Part shown: one piece after another, positions 1 through 10,652 of the stretch
Position numbering within the stretch: the first letter of the stretch is position 1
Layout of the letters: each line of letters begins with the position of its first letter
Assembly: GCA_000507305.1 (NCBI GenBank)
Contig: DF239318.1
Coordinates: forward strand, 186,001-250,000
From: Breviolum minutum Mf 1.05b.01
Lineage: Eukaryota > Sar > Dinophyceae > Suessiales > Symbiodiniaceae
Reading direction: 5' to 3'
Length of the DNA: 64,000 nucleotides
Notes under the pieces: model-generated
Told to the model about the DNA's origin: nothing
Databases searched by the model: none
The model's input: the letters and a program-made list of their open reading frames with translations, nothing else
Position numbers and translations under genes: made by a program

Positions 1-93
1 TAGGGGCTTATTAACCATTAGTCCTATAATAAGGCCTCATCAAACCCTTATTTTTGCGGGGGTACTTCGGGGGGGGTAGGTTGACTAGCCATG
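1..93. repeat. Right half of an inverted-repeat element (family I)
   Basis: The stretch ends in GGGGGTAGGTTGACTAGCCA, the same terminal sequence that closes the complete copy at 59283-59415. Only the right part lies in the window; the left terminus would be upstream of base 1. It holds no coding signal. Confidence 0.5.
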
Positions 94-1624
94 GAAATGG
101 AAACTTACCCTAAATGAAATGAACGTGATGTTGGAGGGACCCATGTTCCGCTTTCATGATTTTGGGAGGAAGAGGTCATGAAGCACTGGATGAGACATGA
201 TATCTCAATCAATCTAATGGTAATTTGAGGCCCCCCAATCATAAAAATGTATCAGGAAGAAGGGATTCATATAGGAACTTGAAAGATAAATGTGGTGGAA
301 TTCAATCAGATAGTTTGTGAAACTTAGGGTTGTTGTAAATGATTTCAATCAATGGTTACTGTTTCTCCAACAATCATGGAAGTGGAAGGTGGCTTCACAA
401 ATGAACGGCCACTACTTTTTAGGGGACACCATTCTTTCACTGAACCATGAATATGGGAGGAGTTGGGTGGTTGGGTGGTTAATGTTGATGCTTCATTTCC
501 CTGTGGATTTGCTGTAGTTGAAAGGGAGCTTCTCAGAAGAACAAACAAATCACCGACATGAACCACCAAGCATTGCTTGATCATCCCACCCAGACTAACA
601 GTATCATACCTTGCAGGTGTAACCCCATCCCAGGATGCCAGTGGCAAGTGGAAGGTTTATAGGGATGCCCTGCTCAAAAGGAATACCGTCCGCTAAACGA
701 ACAGTTCGCACCTGAAAATGGATGGTTGGAATACTAGTTTCCTTTTGGGATAACCTATTTTCAGGTCCCAGGGGGAATGCATTCCATTTTGTAACTGGTC
801 CAAATCATATCAACATTTGATATATTGTGGATCCCTATTTTTCCAGAGATCCACTGAAACTTCTTGGTGTTTGGCCCCAGCCGAAGATGTGAAATGAGAC
901 TTATTTTGGGATTTTGAGATCAAAACTTGATGCTAAAAATTACAAGGTATGGTGATTTTGACGGACTTCCCTGAATAATTGTGCATTTTTGGTTGGGTTG
1001 ATATCATGTCATGGGCCCTGATACACAGGCTTCAGACAGTGAAATCAGTGAACTAAAAAACTCATGAGGCAACCATCAAAGTGTATCAAAACAAGGAAAC
1101 ACATGTTTTTGTCCAAGCAAATTCTGTAAATTGGATCCGTTTTAGGCAACTTAAAAGGTGAAAAATCGTGGTTTTAAATTCGATGTTATCCCGAATGTAA
1201 CTCTGCAAGCAAGGTGGTGCGGGGGGTTTAGTGCCCAGAATTCCACCCCAGTGAAAGCCTAAAAAAGGGATTAAGTTATATTTGTATGTATACCTCTTTT
1301 CCACTTGAAACCTCATGGGTCCCTCAAATCTACCTAAAACGCAGGTACTGCAACTTATAAGGCTATTTTGGGGGTGGGTGTTCCCTTACCTTGAGGCCAT
1401 ACATACTGCTTATATACTTGAGTATCTATCTCCAAATCTTAGATACCTGAAATGTTTGGTGAAATCATTTGATGAACCAACATCACTTTGGAGGGGGAAG
1501 TTTTCCAACCTTTGACGCAGGAGATGCGCTGGCGTGTGACATATTCGGGCAACTGCGCCAAGGGGGTGGACGGGGACACCCAGGTCATAGTGAAGTGAAG
1601 CACCTACGGTGGGAAGGGAGGCGG

Positions 1625-1728
1625 TTACTTGGAGGATCATCCCATTTGGTAAGTCCCTGGTTATAAGTTCCCTCCACTAGGTTTGTTCCCCTTCCAAATG
1701 GTCTTTTCAGGGCTTATAAGTGGGGGTT

Positions 1729-1779
<51 letters not shown>

Positions 1780-1797
1780 GGGATGACCCTCCAAGTA
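1625..1797. repeat. MITE-like element, family E copy 1
   Basis: Terminal inverted repeats TTACTTGGAGGATCATCCCA and TGGGATGACCCTCCAAGTA enclose the element. The interior carries the phrase GGTTATAAG...GGCTTATAAGTGGGGGTTA, related to the other family E copies at 22240 and 31357. Its right half is swollen by a TAAC microsatellite. Confidence 0.7.
1729..1779. repeat. (ACTA)n microsatellite
   Basis: About 12 perfect copies of a four-base ACTA/TAAC unit lie inside the family E element, just before its right terminal repeat. Confidence 0.95.
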
Positions 1798-2830
1798 TTC
1801 GGTTCAGGATTGATGATTGATCGGGTGAAATTTTGCAGAGATATTTTTATGCCAGTTTGATCCCAACCTTGCTGCCTGGAAACGCCCTTCATAACAAGGA
1901 GCTATCTCTAGCTTTCAAAGCACATCTTGGGCAACTATATCTAAATCTGTACATTTCTGGTTCGCCATATGATCTATATATTGATTACAGCTTCGTATGA
2001 ATTGGTGGTGCTCGCCAATGGGCAGAAGTCATTTTTAACGTATTCTCGTTCAACAGGGTGAATACCCTTGAACTTGGTTGACGCATGTTGACGCCTATAA
2101 ATTTACATTTCAAACTACCCGGTGTTGTAAGATAAATACACCCCGGAAGATGGAACCTGAAAAACCTTGAAAAGGGCCAACATCGACCCCTTTCAAAAAC
2201 TACGCTATACTTTCATTTAATTTGGGTTTCGGCCTTTCTTTTTCAGGGGGAATTTGTTGGTTTTAGGGAGGGTACCATGGTTGATATACATTGAGGCTGC
2301 CGTCGATCATCGATGCGCTGTCTTGGCCGATTCTTCTGGGCGTGGGGGCGCTTGGAACTAAGAGCTTTGCCCCTGAAAATAGGCCGTCCCAAAAGGAAAG
2401 GACCGTTAAACTTCGGGGGTGTAAGGGAAGAAGTTTGTTGGTTCCAGCATGTGTGGAGTATATTGGCATCAATAATCAACTGCATGATCCTAATAAGTTA
2501 CCTGTTGACATTCTGGTATATACGGGTAGATGATAGGTAACCATTTCGGTTGAGATCATATAAATCTGAATTTGGCTGATGGGTAGTCCCTAGCCCAGTT
2601 GAATTTAGTTGCTAAGTTGTTTCGATCTCCAATGTGTTGAAAGAAGTGATTTAACCACCAGGGTTTTTCAAACAAATACAAAAATGTGTAGAAATAGGCA
2701 AATTGCTTTAGTTTTTGCTCAAGGAAGCTTATTATAGATAGCACATTTCTAATCAAGAAGCTACGGTGAGCGCCAAACATGATCCCAACAAGAATAGTCA
2801 ACATGCCCAACCCAACACCTGTTTTTTCAG

Positions 2831-2902
2831 GTGATTGGGTGGACTTAGTCCAAGCTGCAGCAAGAGAAGGTGCACGTTCTGTTGCTTGGAATGATGCAAA
2901 GG
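2831..2902 (+). CDS. Putative internal exon, unknown protein
   Basis: A strong acceptor (GTTTTTTCAG) precedes a short open segment that reads DWVDLVQAAAREGARSVAW and then NDAK. It would be followed by a GA-type donor (GG|GACACC). The peptide looks helical and alanine-rich. I do not recognise a family. The same frame stops at TGA within 12 bases of the proposed donor, as expected if the coding stretch ends there. Neighbouring exons of the same gene are not identified. Confidence 0.4.
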
Positions 2903-3145
2903 GGACACCTTGAATCGAACGACATGTTGAGAATCGCTTTTTGTTGAGATTTGTATCCCATGTTTTTCATGGGAATTTAGGGAACCCCCAGTGCCAGCCA
3001 CCAGGAAATACGCTCTTTTTGTGTCTTTTGAGCCCTAATTTCAAGGCGCGGCATTTTGGGAGTGTACCCTCAAATTGCCATGAGTGTGGATTGACGCAAG
3101 CATGAATGAAAGGAATTCCAGGAATTCCAGACCCATTAAGGATCC

Positions 3146-3217
3146 GTGTATGTTATAGTTACCTACATTTACCATTAAAAACTACCCGAATGTAGGTAGG
3201 TATTCCACCGATGGAAC
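3146..3217. repeat. MITE-like element, family D copy
   Basis: Hairpin built from ACCTACATTTACCATTAAAA and AATGTAGGTAGGTATTCCA, matching the long copy at 7199-7288. Compact, with almost no loop. Terminal repeats are partly decayed. Confidence 0.6.
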
Positions 3218-3478
3218 ATATATGGGAGAAGATTTCCAGATATACTTTTTGGATCTTTTTGGGGTGTTGCATCAACCAACAAGCAACAAGACTTAGGGCC
3301 TTAGGACCCTGGGGCTGCGGCAAGTTGGAAGATGATGAGTCACCAACCCTGTGGCATTTGGTTTAGAAATGGTTGTAAGTAGGGATGAATTCTGACTGAC
3401 CTGACTTTCACTAGCGGAAATCAAATTCAACTCATGTCACACTTGACATACGATCATATGAAGAAATATAACTAATAA

Positions 3479-3575
3479 CTGGGTGGTGGTTTGACATATT
3501 TTTATTTTCACCCCTATTTGGGGAAATGATCCAATGTGACTAATGTTTTTCAGATGGGTTGAAACCATCAACCAG
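3479..3575. repeat. Introner-like MITE, family A copy 1
   Basis: 97-bp element with ends CTGGGTGGTGGTTTGA and GTTGAAACCATCAACCAG. The interior shares the family phrase TTTTCACCCCTATTTGGGGAA followed by a GACTAAT...TTTTTCAGATGGGTT block. The left end offers GT and the right end AG, so the element alone could be spliced as an intron. Confidence 0.8.
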
Positions 3576-4837
3576 TATAAATACATCACTGAAAACAAGA
3601 TAATTTTGAATGTTGAAACTTCCTCCACTTCTTGGTGGCTCATTAGAGTTCAAACAAAGCCAACATGGCCTAGCTAGACTACCCTCTAAACAAACAAATT
3701 TAAATTGCCAAGGAAAAAACCTGACTTTTTCCTGGTAAATTGCCTTGATGCTGGAATTTCCATTGCTATCGTAGGATTACCTCGAATAGACGCCACCCAA
3801 GGATCCAACAGGATTGGTCCATGTCGTTTGAGTTTGATTCAACTTAGGTTTTGCTCAAGGCTGCGGATGCCGTTTCCCCACCCAGCAAGGACACCCAAAA
3901 GATTTCCATGAGTTTCCATATGACTCAACATGTATAACAGATTGTATAATTTGTTATTGTTATACGGGTTATTCAAGTAGCAAAGATTGAATCTGGTGCT
4001 TCGGATTTCTTGAAGAAATCAAGGACGTAGGGTTAACAAGTCATCTAAGATATGAAGGAAGTAGGGTTGGAAGACTGCTTTAAGATTACTCCCTCAAAAG
4101 AAAAAAAGAGATACTACAATCTACACATAGCTATGTTTATTGAAAGGAAATTTCCTTTTGCAAATTGTCATGTTTGCTAGGCCTTTTAGATTCATGGCTT
4201 TTTATAACTTTACAACTAAGTCTGTGAATATCAGATGGGATGCCAGCATCAGTGCCGTCAGTGCCCCACTATTTGCCTTTGGTCCGCGTTTTCCAAATGC
4301 CTTGTGAGAAGGTGCTTTTTGGATGCATTCGCCCATGAAAACATCAAAAAACAGTTTGCAAAACAGGGATTTAGGAAAATAAGGGTGGAAGAATCACCTG
4401 ATTTATTTGAAGTACATCTAGAATATAATACACACTTGTTAAGTGGGTAATATAGGTAGCAAAGCCCTCCTTGTATTACCTAGATAGCCAGATGGCCTGT
4501 CGAGCATCCAGACTGACCACTGGGTTAGGTGAGATTCAACATAAGCCATGCTGAAAATTGTAGCGTTTGAAGATGTATGAGTTTTTGGAAGAGGGAGATT
4601 TCCAGCCTGTGTTAGTTCACCAGCTATGTCTTGTTCAAAGGGATTGAACATGAGGGATTTCAATTTAACATTTTATAGTTCGCCAAACGATTTTGGATGT
4701 GAGAGAGCCTGCTGGTCTAACAAACAAATGCTGGGTAGAAGCACACACGCAAAACAAAAAAACAACAACTCATTTTTTTGTTTCCAAATGTTAATTCTAA
4801 AGGGTGTTTTTTCAGATGACCCATGGATGTTCTACAG
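3576..4837. other. Stretch without a confident exon
   Basis: Open + strand frames at 3705-3911 and 4235-4450 have no convincing acceptor/donor pair and mixed composition. The second contains a basic stretch that could be an exon, but I cannot support it. The stretch precedes the acceptor at 4837. Confidence 0.35.
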
Positions 4838-4996
4838 GAGGAATTGGATGACTTGGGATTACGTGAAGCCATGCTCTTTGCCCAGCCGATCCGTGATGCA
4901 GGAGAAAGGCCTGGGGCCTGGACGATTGGGTTGGGTGTTAGGCAGCTGTTCGACTTAGAAACCCACATTGTTTTTTTTGAAGCACAATACTACTAA
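4838..4996 (+). CDS. Putative exon, unknown acidic protein
   Basis: A CTACAG|G acceptor opens a 53-residue frame starting EELDDLGLREAMLFAQPI and continuing through ERPGAWTIGLGVRQLFD to a TAA stop at 4994-4996. A second possible acceptor 22 bases upstream (TTTTTTCAG at 4815) would put a stop into this frame, so the later one is preferred. A GT donor after the residues TIGL (G|GTGTTAGG, near 4933) would shorten it. The composition (acidic start, mixed hydrophobic end) is protein-like. No family recognised. A family C terminal repeat begins right at the TAA (ACCCTCCCTGAAACT). Confidence 0.45.
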   Translation, partial: EELDDLGLREAMLFAQPIRDAGERPGAWTIGLGVRQLFDLETHIVFFEAQYY

Positions 4997-5134
4997 CCCT
5001 CCCTGAAACTTACATAGAGCCTTCACATGGATGGTTGGAAGATGACATGTTCTTTTTTCCTTCCTGGCAGGTGCGAAGTGTTTATCAGGTAGTGTAAACT
5101 AAAAGCATACACCCGTCAATGGAGCTAAAGGCAG

Positions 5135-5335
5135 GTACACAAAGCCTACTTTGATGATTCTCTAGGGAAAGTGATCATCGGTGTCCCCCCCTTCAATCAA
5201 ACAATGTCTCAACGATTCCGAAACATACAGACTGGACCTTGGGTTTGAGATGTTTGCAAAGGAGAGACCTACCGGTACATGTTGAAGCAGTACCAGATCA
5301 GTCTACCAAGAAACATACCAATAAATCAGACATGT
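5135..5335 (+). CDS. Exon-like segment interrupted by an in-frame TGA
   Basis: After a GGCAG|G acceptor the + frame reads HKAYFDDSLGKVIIGVPPF, then QRFRNIQTGPWV, a TGA at 5246-5248, and in the same frame DVCKGETYRYMLKQYQISL ending at a consensus donor TGT|GTAAGT. Both halves look like real protein and share one frame. Possible explanations are a disabled gene, a sequencing error, or a recoded TGA. If TGA were selenocysteine it would form a U-x-x-C arrangement, but no SECIS element was identified. No family recognised. Confidence 0.4.
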
Positions 5336-5754
5336 GTAAGTTTGTTCCAACACCTTTGGAACAAACACTCCTAAACACTCCCATCAACAGGGCAACTATT
5401 TGTTGGGATTCTTTTGATATAAGCGCTTTGAGGATTGCCGTTGGGTTTCCACTCTTTGCGACCAGGGCCCATCCCGGAGAGAGTCGTCATCAGTGTTGGA
5501 GGAAATGAAATAAAGCCAAAATGACGACATCAATTTCCAAGTTGATGCAATTACTACTTGTAAACACCAATGAAGTTGTGATTGGACATATAAATTTCCA
5601 TCTTTGCAAGTCCTTATAATAGCAAGAAACGTTTAACTATGATAAGATACTGAGACTTAAGTAGATTATTTGCTCTCATATGGATGCTCCCACCTTTCAG
5701 TAATAGAGAAAAACCATCACCCTTAATTTGTTCTTCAACTACTGACCATTGCAG

Positions 5755-5821
5755 GTAGGGGGGACGGCGTGAGCCCAAGCTATCATACTGGAAGCTTCCC
5801 CCTTGCTGCTTGGTGCTTCAG
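5755..5821 (+). CDS. Putative internal exon, unknown protein
   Basis: Acceptor CCATTGCAG|G and donor TTCAG|GTACAT flank a 67-bp segment that reads RGDGVSPSYHTGSFPLAAW followed by CFR. It is GC-richer than its flanks, as expected of a dinoflagellate exon. If the donor were not used, the frame would continue to a stop at 5908. Function unknown. Confidence 0.5.
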
Positions 5822-6037
5822 GTACATAAGAGAAATCTTGCAGTCAAAGCCATTCCTGGCTGTGCACTGTCGACGTCTCTCGGTCCGAAACATTTGGCCG
5901 TTGACATGAGGAGTCCCCTCAAAATTGGTTATATTATCACCTCCAGTAAAGTCACATGGCACTGGCATGTCACCTTTTTTTTTGGAGGTACATATTTGAT
6001 CTTCATCTTCACATGGTTGCTTGTTTAAACTGTTTTT

Positions 6038-6153
6038 TTTTTACACCTCCCAAAATTAACATGTCCCTAAAATCGGGACCATTTCAAAAGGAAATTTCAT
6101 TTTCCAACCATCATGTTTGAGGGGACATCTTAGTTTTCGGGGGAGAGTCATCA
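6038..6153. repeat. MITE-like element, family C-related
   Basis: Left end TTACACCTCCCAAAATTAACA and right end TTAGTTTTCGGGGGAG are inverted versions of each other. The interior holds the common phrase AATTTCATTTTCCAACCATC, also seen in other C-type copies. Confidence 0.55.
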
Positions 6154-6671
6154 TGATCCCACTCAAATTCTAAACGAATCACACCTGAAAATCGCTGCGA
6201 TTTCCAATGTAAAACAGAAAAGGATTGTTTTTCAACCGCACTTCTTTGAGCGGTGAGCTAATGAGACATTTATGCAGCGTCAAAGACTATTAAAAGACTA
6301 GTCCCCTGGAATTGTTGATTGTAAACCTTTGCCTTTACTAAAACCATAGTCTTTGCGGAAAAAACATTTAATAGATAGTCTTTCAACTTCCAGGGTATAT
6401 ATCAAAAAACCATGAGCTCCAAAAACCATGAACAATAAAGGTTTTGGACACCCAAAACCCAGGATATTTACCATAAAAGCCTCTAAACATGTAAGTTTTT
6501 GGGGTGGCCCATCGTACATCTCCAGCGTCGTATCGAGGCACTGATTTCCTCCATGCTCGGGAAGCCACCACACCTTCGGTAGAAGCCATCGTGGATCAAT
6601 TGGAATTGGCACTGAGAGATTTCGACCTTCACCAAGTAACGTGGCCCAAAAAACGGTGAAGAAATATACCA

Positions 6672-6768
6672 CTGGTTGGTGGTTTCAAATATTTTTTATT
6701 TTCACTCCTATTTGAGGAAGATTCCCATTTTGACTAATATTTTTCAAAGGGTTGAAACCACCAACTAG
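6672..6768. repeat. Introner-like MITE, family A copy 2
   Basis: 97-bp element with termini CTGGTTGGTGGTTTCAA and TTGAAACCACCAACTAG, a near-perfect 17-bp inverted repeat. It is flanked by a 4-bp direct repeat ACCA (6668-6671 and 6769-6772). The GT near the left end and AG at the right end could serve as splice sites. Confidence 0.9.
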
Positions 6769-7040
6769 ACCAGTTGACAAAGGCGCGAGTTAGATGGTTC
6801 ATGGGAATTTCAGGGTACACGGCCCAATGCCTTTGCCCCCGCCAAAATAGGGAATTATTAATCCCTGTGGATCCAAGTAGCTGCTTGGAATGCACTTAGG
6901 GTACAATTTCGGGGCTAAAGTATCTTCTTAGGAGGTACTTGGATCCATAGGGCCAGTTGATCTTGGCAATTAAATCCTGTTTTGAAGAACACGAGGGGGG
7001 TTTCTTGGGCGTAATACGCATGCCTGAGTTTTAGTAGTCC

Positions 7041-7154
7041 TACTGTTGATGGTTGAGAAATCCGTTGATCACCACCATGGGATGCATAAGAATTGTGTTA
7101 AATAATGGGGAAAACTATCCACGAACTGGTGCATTATTTCTTCCATGAACAGTA
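7041..7154. repeat. MITE-like element, family B copy 1
   Basis: Begins TACTGTTGATGG and ends TTCCATGAACAGTA, an imperfect inverted repeat. The interior has CACCACCATGGGATGCATAAG and AATGGGGAAAACTATC, conserved among B copies. Confidence 0.7.
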
Positions 7155-7198
7155 TCAGGATGGTTTGTGATGATTGTTTTTGTTTTGAATTGTTCTGA

Positions 7199-7288
7199 CC
7201 CATACCATCCATGTATGGTATATTTACCTACATTTACCATGAAAATCAACCAAATGTAGGGAAATATACCATACATGGATGGTATGGG
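7199..7288. repeat. MITE-like element, family D, best preserved copy
   Basis: Near-perfect hairpin of about 90 bp. The outer arms are CCCATACCATCCATGTATGG and CCATACATGGATGGTATGGG; the inner arms are TATTTACCTACATTT and AAATGTAGGGAAATA, leaving a loop of about 16 bases. Confidence 0.85.
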
Positions 7289-7847
7289 TGATGACGATTT
7301 GTTTGTGATGATGATTTGCCATGATTTGTTTCTGATGATGATTTGTCAGGATTTTTTCAGGATGTATCAGCTGCATAAGCAGTTGGGTTCAGTTGTGTTG
7401 ATGATATGTTTTCTGTTGTTCAGGGGTATATAGCTGTATGCTGACCTGTGTACTTACAGAAACTTATAAAATTTTAGTTGGCAAAAGTTTGTTAGATGTG
7501 GAAAAAAAGGGGATAGACTCATCAACCCAGTGGATTGAGGTTTATAGACCTGTTTTACATAAGGATTATAATGTATAGACTTTGAAAGTAAACTCTATAT
7601 AAATGTAGGTAATTATGCCATTCATGGATGGTATGGGTATTATTAAGGGTGGCATGACCATACCCAATATAAGGAGATCATCGACCCTGGCACAGCATAT
7701 TTTGGAATGTTCTTGACAACCAAATTCCGACCACAAATTAGAAATCTCGCTGCTGTTTCTTTCTTCGCAACCGAGGTAAACCGGAAAAAGGCTCCAGCTT
7801 TCAATCAGCCCATGTATGGAATCTGAATTAAAGCAGCCATCTATAGA

Positions 7848-7974
7848 TACTGTTGATGGAACAAACATCCGGCGATCACCACCTAGGATGCAAAGAACCC
7901 TGTAAGTCAATGTAGGTAATTAATGGGATGAACTACCTATCAAGTGGCGCAGGATTTCTGAACCAACAACAGTA
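7848..7974. repeat. MITE-like element, family B copy 2
   Basis: Begins TACTGTTGATGGAACAAACA and ends with AACCAACAACAGTA. It contains the B core ATCACCACCTAGGATGCAAAG and AATGGGATGAACTACC. Confidence 0.7.
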
Positions 7975-8273
7975 TGAAGTATATAATAGTATATATATGT
8001 CCCTAGACCCTCCGTTTTGGGTATCAAATTTCAGCCTCCAGGTTTTTTCTCCGGAGTCAGGTTTTTGTTCGCTAGGGGCTTTGACAATTTTAAGGGATTA
8101 TCCAAGCATAGTATTGCATAGATCCTGGAAGTCCAAAAATCCTTATTAACTGGGGGGAACTTAGGACGAATACAAAAAACATGGCCTTTGGCAAAAAGGG
8201 GCTGTCTAATTGGGGGGGGAACATTCATCCTGTATGAACATTACTTACCATAGGAATTTCCCCCCAGTTGCAG

Positions 8274-8356
8274 CCCACGCATTGCTTCCCATCACTCTCA
8301 AGGTCTATGTGGCTACCGATGCCCCAGACGACTTGAAAGACATTCTGAAAGCAAAG
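8274..8356 (+). CDS. Internal exon, unknown protein
   Basis: An 83-bp segment between a clear acceptor (CCCAGTTGCAG) and a clear donor (GCAAAG|GTACGG). It reads HALLPITLKVYVATDAPDD followed by LKDILKAK, a beta strand then an amphipathic helix by composition. GC content is higher than in the flanks. No family recognised; the neighbouring exons of the same gene are unknown. Confidence 0.65.
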
Positions 8357-8598
8357 GTACGGACAGGCACGTGGCAGTGCACACAACTGTCGGGTGGTGT
8401 TGGGGTGATTGTTTTTTTTCTCGGAGGGGCAAAGATGTAAGCAGCATTCAGAAAATAAGGGAATGTATGTATTTAGATATATGTGTTACATTGTTTTACC
8501 TCCTTGTATAGCCATATGATATATGTTTTAAAGTTATATAACACAGATTTGTTACATGGCCGGTGCAAAGAGAAATCATTTAAACTATATATGAAATT

Positions 8599-9659
8599 TC
8601 AAATTTCACGAGGGTTGAGTTTTTTGGGTTTTTTGGGATTTTCGGGTTCAAGTGAAATTAGGGCTCTCTTGTGTTGCACCGGGTGCTGCACAATTTTCAC
8701 TGTGAAGGATATTTTTTGAATGGCCAAGAAAATTCTGAAACATACATGCTTATAGAGCCACAAACCTGATGACTGGGGCCATGACAAAACAGTCTGACGA
8801 CATATATGGAGATAATCGGGACGAATTGGAAAAAACAAGGTCCCATCAAGGTCCCTCAAAAATCACTAAATCGCAAAAATCCAAAAAAGAAAAAATAACT
8901 TAGCATGTATCGATCAGAACATCTACTGATCACAAAGCTCGAAACAGTCGGGAAACAGTCGGAAACAGTCGGAACTGACAAAGTGCAAAAAAAAAAAGTT
9001 GATCCGGAAAAATCCCGAAAAAAAACAATAATTCAAATTGATTCAGTTGGAAACAGTTGGGGCTAACAAATTGCGCGGCTAAAAACTTGTGATTTTAACA
9101 CATTTGCGCTGACACAGGGTGGAAAAATAACTAAAAACACAAGTTTTTAGCCGCGCAATTTGTTAGCCCCAACTGTTTCCAACTGTTTCCAACTGAATCA
9201 ATTTGAATTATTTTTTTTTTCGGGATTTTTCCGGATCAACTTTTTTTTTTTGCACTTTGTCAGTTCCGACTGTTTCCGACTGTTTCCCGACTGTTTCCCG
9301 ACTGTTTCCCGACTGTTTCCGACTGTTTCGAGTTTTGTCATCCGATGACTTTTGTTTTTATGGATTTTTGCGATTTAGTGATTTTTGAGGGACCTTGATG
9401 GGACCTTGTCCTTTTCCAATTGTTTCCCAATTCGTCCAGATTATCTCCTAATATGTCGTCAAACTGTTTTGTCATGGCCCCAGCCATCAGGTTTGTGGCT
9501 CTATAAGCATGTATGTTTCAGAATTTTCTTGGCCACAAAAAAAAATCATCTTCACAGTGAAAATTGTACAGCACTCGGTGCAACACAAGAGAGCCCTAAT
9601 TTCGCTTGAACCCGAAAATCCCAATAAACCCAAAAAACCTCAACCCTCGTGAAATTTGA
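8599..9659. mobile_element. Foldback (long inverted repeat) element
   Basis: Left arm about 8599-9091 and right arm about 9139-9659 are inverted copies separated by a spacer of about 47 bases. The ends read TCAAATTTCACGAGGG and CCCTCGTGAAATTTGA. Each arm contains a minisatellite of a GACTGTTTCC-type unit, with more units in the right arm. A repeated ATATGAAA lies close outside both ends (8589-8596 and 9662-9669) and may be an 8-bp target duplication, though offset by 2 bases. No transposase frame is present, so it would be non-autonomous. ORFs inside are by-products of the repeat. Confidence 0.85.
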
Positions 9660-10014
9660 CAATATGAAAGATATCACCAGACAGGTATACTACTTGCCAA
9701 CCTATATTTATAAATCTGTACAATATATGCAATTTATCTACTTAAGTATCATCATAATAGGCACAGAGGCCTTGCAAATTTCGCGAATATTCCTAGATCA
9801 CGTCATAGAAAGGTCATTTAAGATGTTTGTTGATGATAAATAAGGGGTTAACATGATTGGTCTTCAAAATTCAATCATCCAAACTTGCAATGATCATTTA
9901 TATAGTATTCAAATGTCTTGAATAGGAGATGTATGTTCATTCAAGGTCTGCTTGCGAGCCATCTTATATTAGATTACTATAGGGTACTCAGTTTTATATG
10001 TCATTTTGTTTCAG

Positions 10015-10131
10015 TTCTTTCTCCAAACAGCCATGGAAGTGGAACATGCCGGCGATTTCTTTTGTAGAACCCCCTTGAGAAACCGGGTTCTTGAAGGAAT
10101 CCATAACTTTTTGAAATCGATTCGTTTTTGA
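10015..10131 (+). CDS. Putative terminal exon, unknown protein
   Basis: Acceptor TTTTGTTTCAG opens a 38-residue frame ending in TGA. It starts FFLQTAMEVEHAGDFFCR and ends LEGIHNFLKSIRF. This frame is preferred over the overlapping - strand frame at 9994-10263, whose residues begin with a hydrophobic run but which lacks an ATG at its apparent start and clear splice signals. Function unknown. Confidence 0.45.
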   Translation, partial: FFLQTAMEVEHAGDFFCRTPLRNRVLEGIHNFLKSIRF

Positions 10132-10548
10132 ATCTGCAAATCTCAGGGCATCTCGGTCCAATTTGTTCCAATGGCGAGTTTTTTGGAGTGATCGCTTTGG
10201 TTGGAAACCAGCACATTGGTTCGTCATGACCGTCAAAACAACCAAAAAAAAACAACGTGGCAAAACTGCTGTTTTTTTCCCATTTGATCCAGGGTTGAAA
10301 CCAAAAGAACGGGGTGAATGTTGAAAGCGTCTTCATCTCCTCTCACCTACAGAAAGTACGTGAGTGTTATTGTTGTAGAAAAAGTGTAGAAAAAGTTATC
10401 TCACCAATTTTTGTTTAGATATAAAACCCCTTGTTGAAATGTTTTCTTCCCATGTCAAGTGGTAATTTCTCTACATCCACTGCAAAAACGCTCCAACTCA
10501 GAAATCAACGCAAAATGATGCGACACCAAGCGGCCTTGACATGACCAG

Positions 10549-10652
10549 GCGGTGTGTTTTTCTTGGACGACATGGATTTGAAGGCATCTGGAAAAATGAA
10601 GATCGAAGAGTTCCAAACGGGGCAAATAGTTTCTTGCTTTTGTCCAATGAAA
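10549..10652 (+). CDS. Putative exon with an EF-hand-like loop
   Basis: Acceptor TGACCAG|G and donor ATGAAA|GTATGT flank 104 bases. The frame reads GVFFLDDMDLKASGKMKI, then EEFQTGQIVSCFCPMK. Residues DLKASGKMKIEEF fit the 12-residue EF-hand loop: Asp at position 1, Ser at 5, Gly at 6, a hydrophobic residue at 8 and Glu at 12, followed by Phe; Lys at position 3 is a deviation. A following EEFxTG is common in calcium-regulated channel tails and CDPK-like proteins of protists, but the parent protein cannot be named. An upstream in-frame TGA is removed exactly by the proposed acceptor. Confidence 0.5.

Larger units (their letters stand above)
94..2830. other. Non-coding stretch, no gene recognised
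   Basis: No reading frame here has both a plausible protein composition and splice signals. It contains a decayed inverted-repeat element near 690-770 (a terminal piece resembling family C) and the family E copy at 1625-1797. Open frames on both strands at 2243-2540 overlap each other completely and I could not choose between them. It is probably intron or intergenic DNA upstream of the exon at 2831. Confidence 0.5.
5822..8273. other. Intron-like stretch filled with short inverted-repeat elements
   Basis: Contains copies of families C (6038), A (6672), B (7041, 7848) and D (7199), plus a decayed D fragment at 7600-7640. No exon with paired splice signals was found. The - strand frames at 6298-6672 and 7566-7910 run straight through repeat elements and are judged accidental. 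Confidence 0.55.

Noticed and set aside
9994..10336. - strand frame beginning with a hydrophobic, signal-peptide-like run
   Set aside because: Its apparent first codon is TTG, not ATG, the nearest ATG removes most of the hydrophobic run, and a better supported + strand exon overlaps it.
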